From Plantago major (Eukaryota; Streptophyta; Magnoliopsida; Lamiales; Plantaginaceae), in NCBI GenBank assembly GCA_026545765.1, contig CM048841.1:75390217-75454216 (forward strand): a stretch of DNA of 64,000 bases, read 5' to 3'. Every line of letters starts with the position of its first letter. The stretch's first letter is position 1. The notes beneath the pieces are model-generated. The model saw nothing but the letters and a program-made list of their open reading frames with translations, did no database searches and was not told the origin of the DNA. Positions 63,222-64,000 of this stretch are shown in pieces. The translations under genes were made by a program, and so were the position numbers.

Positions 63222-63869
63222 TTAGCTTATTTGGTCAGCACCTCCTTGTAGACCATCAAAGCATCTATGAAGAATGCATGCCAACACATCCCAATGCACC
63301 AACAGATGTCTGGTTCTGATGTCAGCAAGCTTGAAATCAGGGGGTGTATCTTGTTTGTCAGTGTCACACACACCTTGACAATTTTTTACACCTTCAAGGA
63401 GATCTTCATCCTTGGTGTCTATTTCAAAATCCTTTCCAAGATTTTGAAGATCAAACAACTTACAGAAAGTTGTTAAGTCCAAAAGGATTTCCTTTCCTTG
63501 GACCTTAGTTTTGATAGACACTATTGCAGTGCCTTCAAAAACACAGGATATAATCCTGGAGTTATTGTAGAATTCTAACACATCCAGTGAAGAAATTCCA
63601 CTTGGAAAAGCTTATAGAAAACCCTTGATTTGTGCCTTTTCAAGCATGTCAAGAATCAGTTTCCTATCGGCTTGGTTTTCAATAGCAGCCGTGAGGTATT
63701 CCTCAATCATAGCACCACCCCAAATCATTCTGTGATTTGAAGTCCAATGATCGGGATTAAAGTCTCCTACCAATCGATTGTTCACTATAACCAACTCTGG
63801 TGCTTGCTTTTCAGCAGTACCAGTGGTAAAAGATTGGGATTTCTGGGTGGACGAACGTTTAGGAGCCAT
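63222..63869 (-). other. Start of the minus-strand coding region (putative plant transposon-type domain)
   Basis: Two successive open blocks. The first opens MAPKRSSTQKSQ and includes the IWGGAMIEEYLTAAIENQ helix. The second has LEFYNNSRI followed by VQGKEILLDLTTFCKLFDL. The pattern FYNN ... V.GKEI ... F..LF.L matches what I recall of the putative plant transposon protein domain in plant retroelement and derived ORFs. Upstream bases to 64000 look like a leader. Identification is tentative. Confidence 0.5.
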
Positions 63870-64000
63870 CTCTTTATATAGTGCAAGTGTTTGAAAGTTT
63901 GAAAGAGATTGGGTGAGAGATTAGTGATTCTTTGCAGAAAAACTAACAGAGATTTGCAGAGGTTGAAGAATGGTTTTTGCTATTCTTGTGCAAGTCTGAG

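Larger units (their letters stand above)
57060..64000 (-). other. Minus-strand region of retroelement-type coding blocks
   Basis: A run of open blocks on the minus strand, from MAPKRSSTQ at 63869 down to about 57312. They are separated by short gaps, several of which (61.2-62 kb) have GT...AG edges like small introns. Composition is Glu/Ser/Lys-rich with coiled-coil stretches. The first blocks (63222-63869) resemble the putative plant transposon protein domain found in plant retroelement ORFs and their derivatives. The word AGATATCTG recurs here and in the solo LTR at 55228-56872. No RT, integrase or LTR pair was recognised inside the window. It may be a retroelement-derived or captured region continuing past the right edge. 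A CACTA element interrupts it at 60177. Confidence 0.5.

Overview
This is nuclear DNA of a flowering plant. The spliced genes have short GT-AG (and two GC-AG) introns, the intergenic DNA is AT-rich, and plant transposable elements are dense (Stowaway-like, Harbinger/Tourist-like, hAT, CACTA, Ty1/copia, solo LTRs, LINE pieces). The protein sequences look eudicot. An asterid such as a member of Lamiales is possible, but that is only an impression. No rRNA, tRNA gene, CRISPR array or bacterial-type feature was seen.

Five host genes can be read through all their exons. Two are CCoAOMT-like class I O-methyltransferases (18732-21302, 237 aa; 35018-37205, 234 aa), same strand, with the same five-exon structure, a dispersed tandem duplication. 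Next comes a nine-exon ELMO-domain protein (39344-46422, 268 aa) with an intact GAP-type arginine motif. It is followed by an eleven-exon MAP65 microtubule-bundling protein (48165-51429, 592 aa). Convergent to it is a single-exon histone-fold protein of the NF-YC13/Dpb3 type (complement 52799-53224, 141 aa) with an E2F-type site just upstream.

Layout: 1-4145 holds paired Harbinger-like MITEs and a solo LTR. 4151-9782 is an old Ty1/copia element on the minus strand with ATACA target duplications. 9783-18600 is a mosaic of small DNA transposons. 18600-21302 is OMT copy 1, followed by a Stowaway-like MITE and broken LINE-1 remnants to 24935. 26560-28300 is a low-complexity, internally repeated region. 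29855-33097 holds two hAT elements, the first carrying a nested CACTA element full of CCA-type trinucleotide repeat. 34900-37205 is OMT copy 2. 37527-46422 holds nested MITEs and the ELMO gene, whose introns are packed with repeats. 48165-53224 is MAP65 and the histone-fold gene with a 454-bp hAT MITE between them. 53454-57050 is a run of hAT elements broken by a 1.6-kb solo LTR. From about 57060 to the window end there is a minus-strand series of acidic, coiled-coil and retroelement-type coding blocks, interrupted by a second CACTA element.

The host genes do not form an obvious pathway. The O-methyltransferase pair is the only metabolic signal. The ELMO, MAP65 and Dpb3-like genes are ordinary housekeeping or cell-division genes. 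Most of what stands out concerns transposon nesting, two GC-AG introns, and the promoter and C-terminal tail of the replication-type histone-fold gene.
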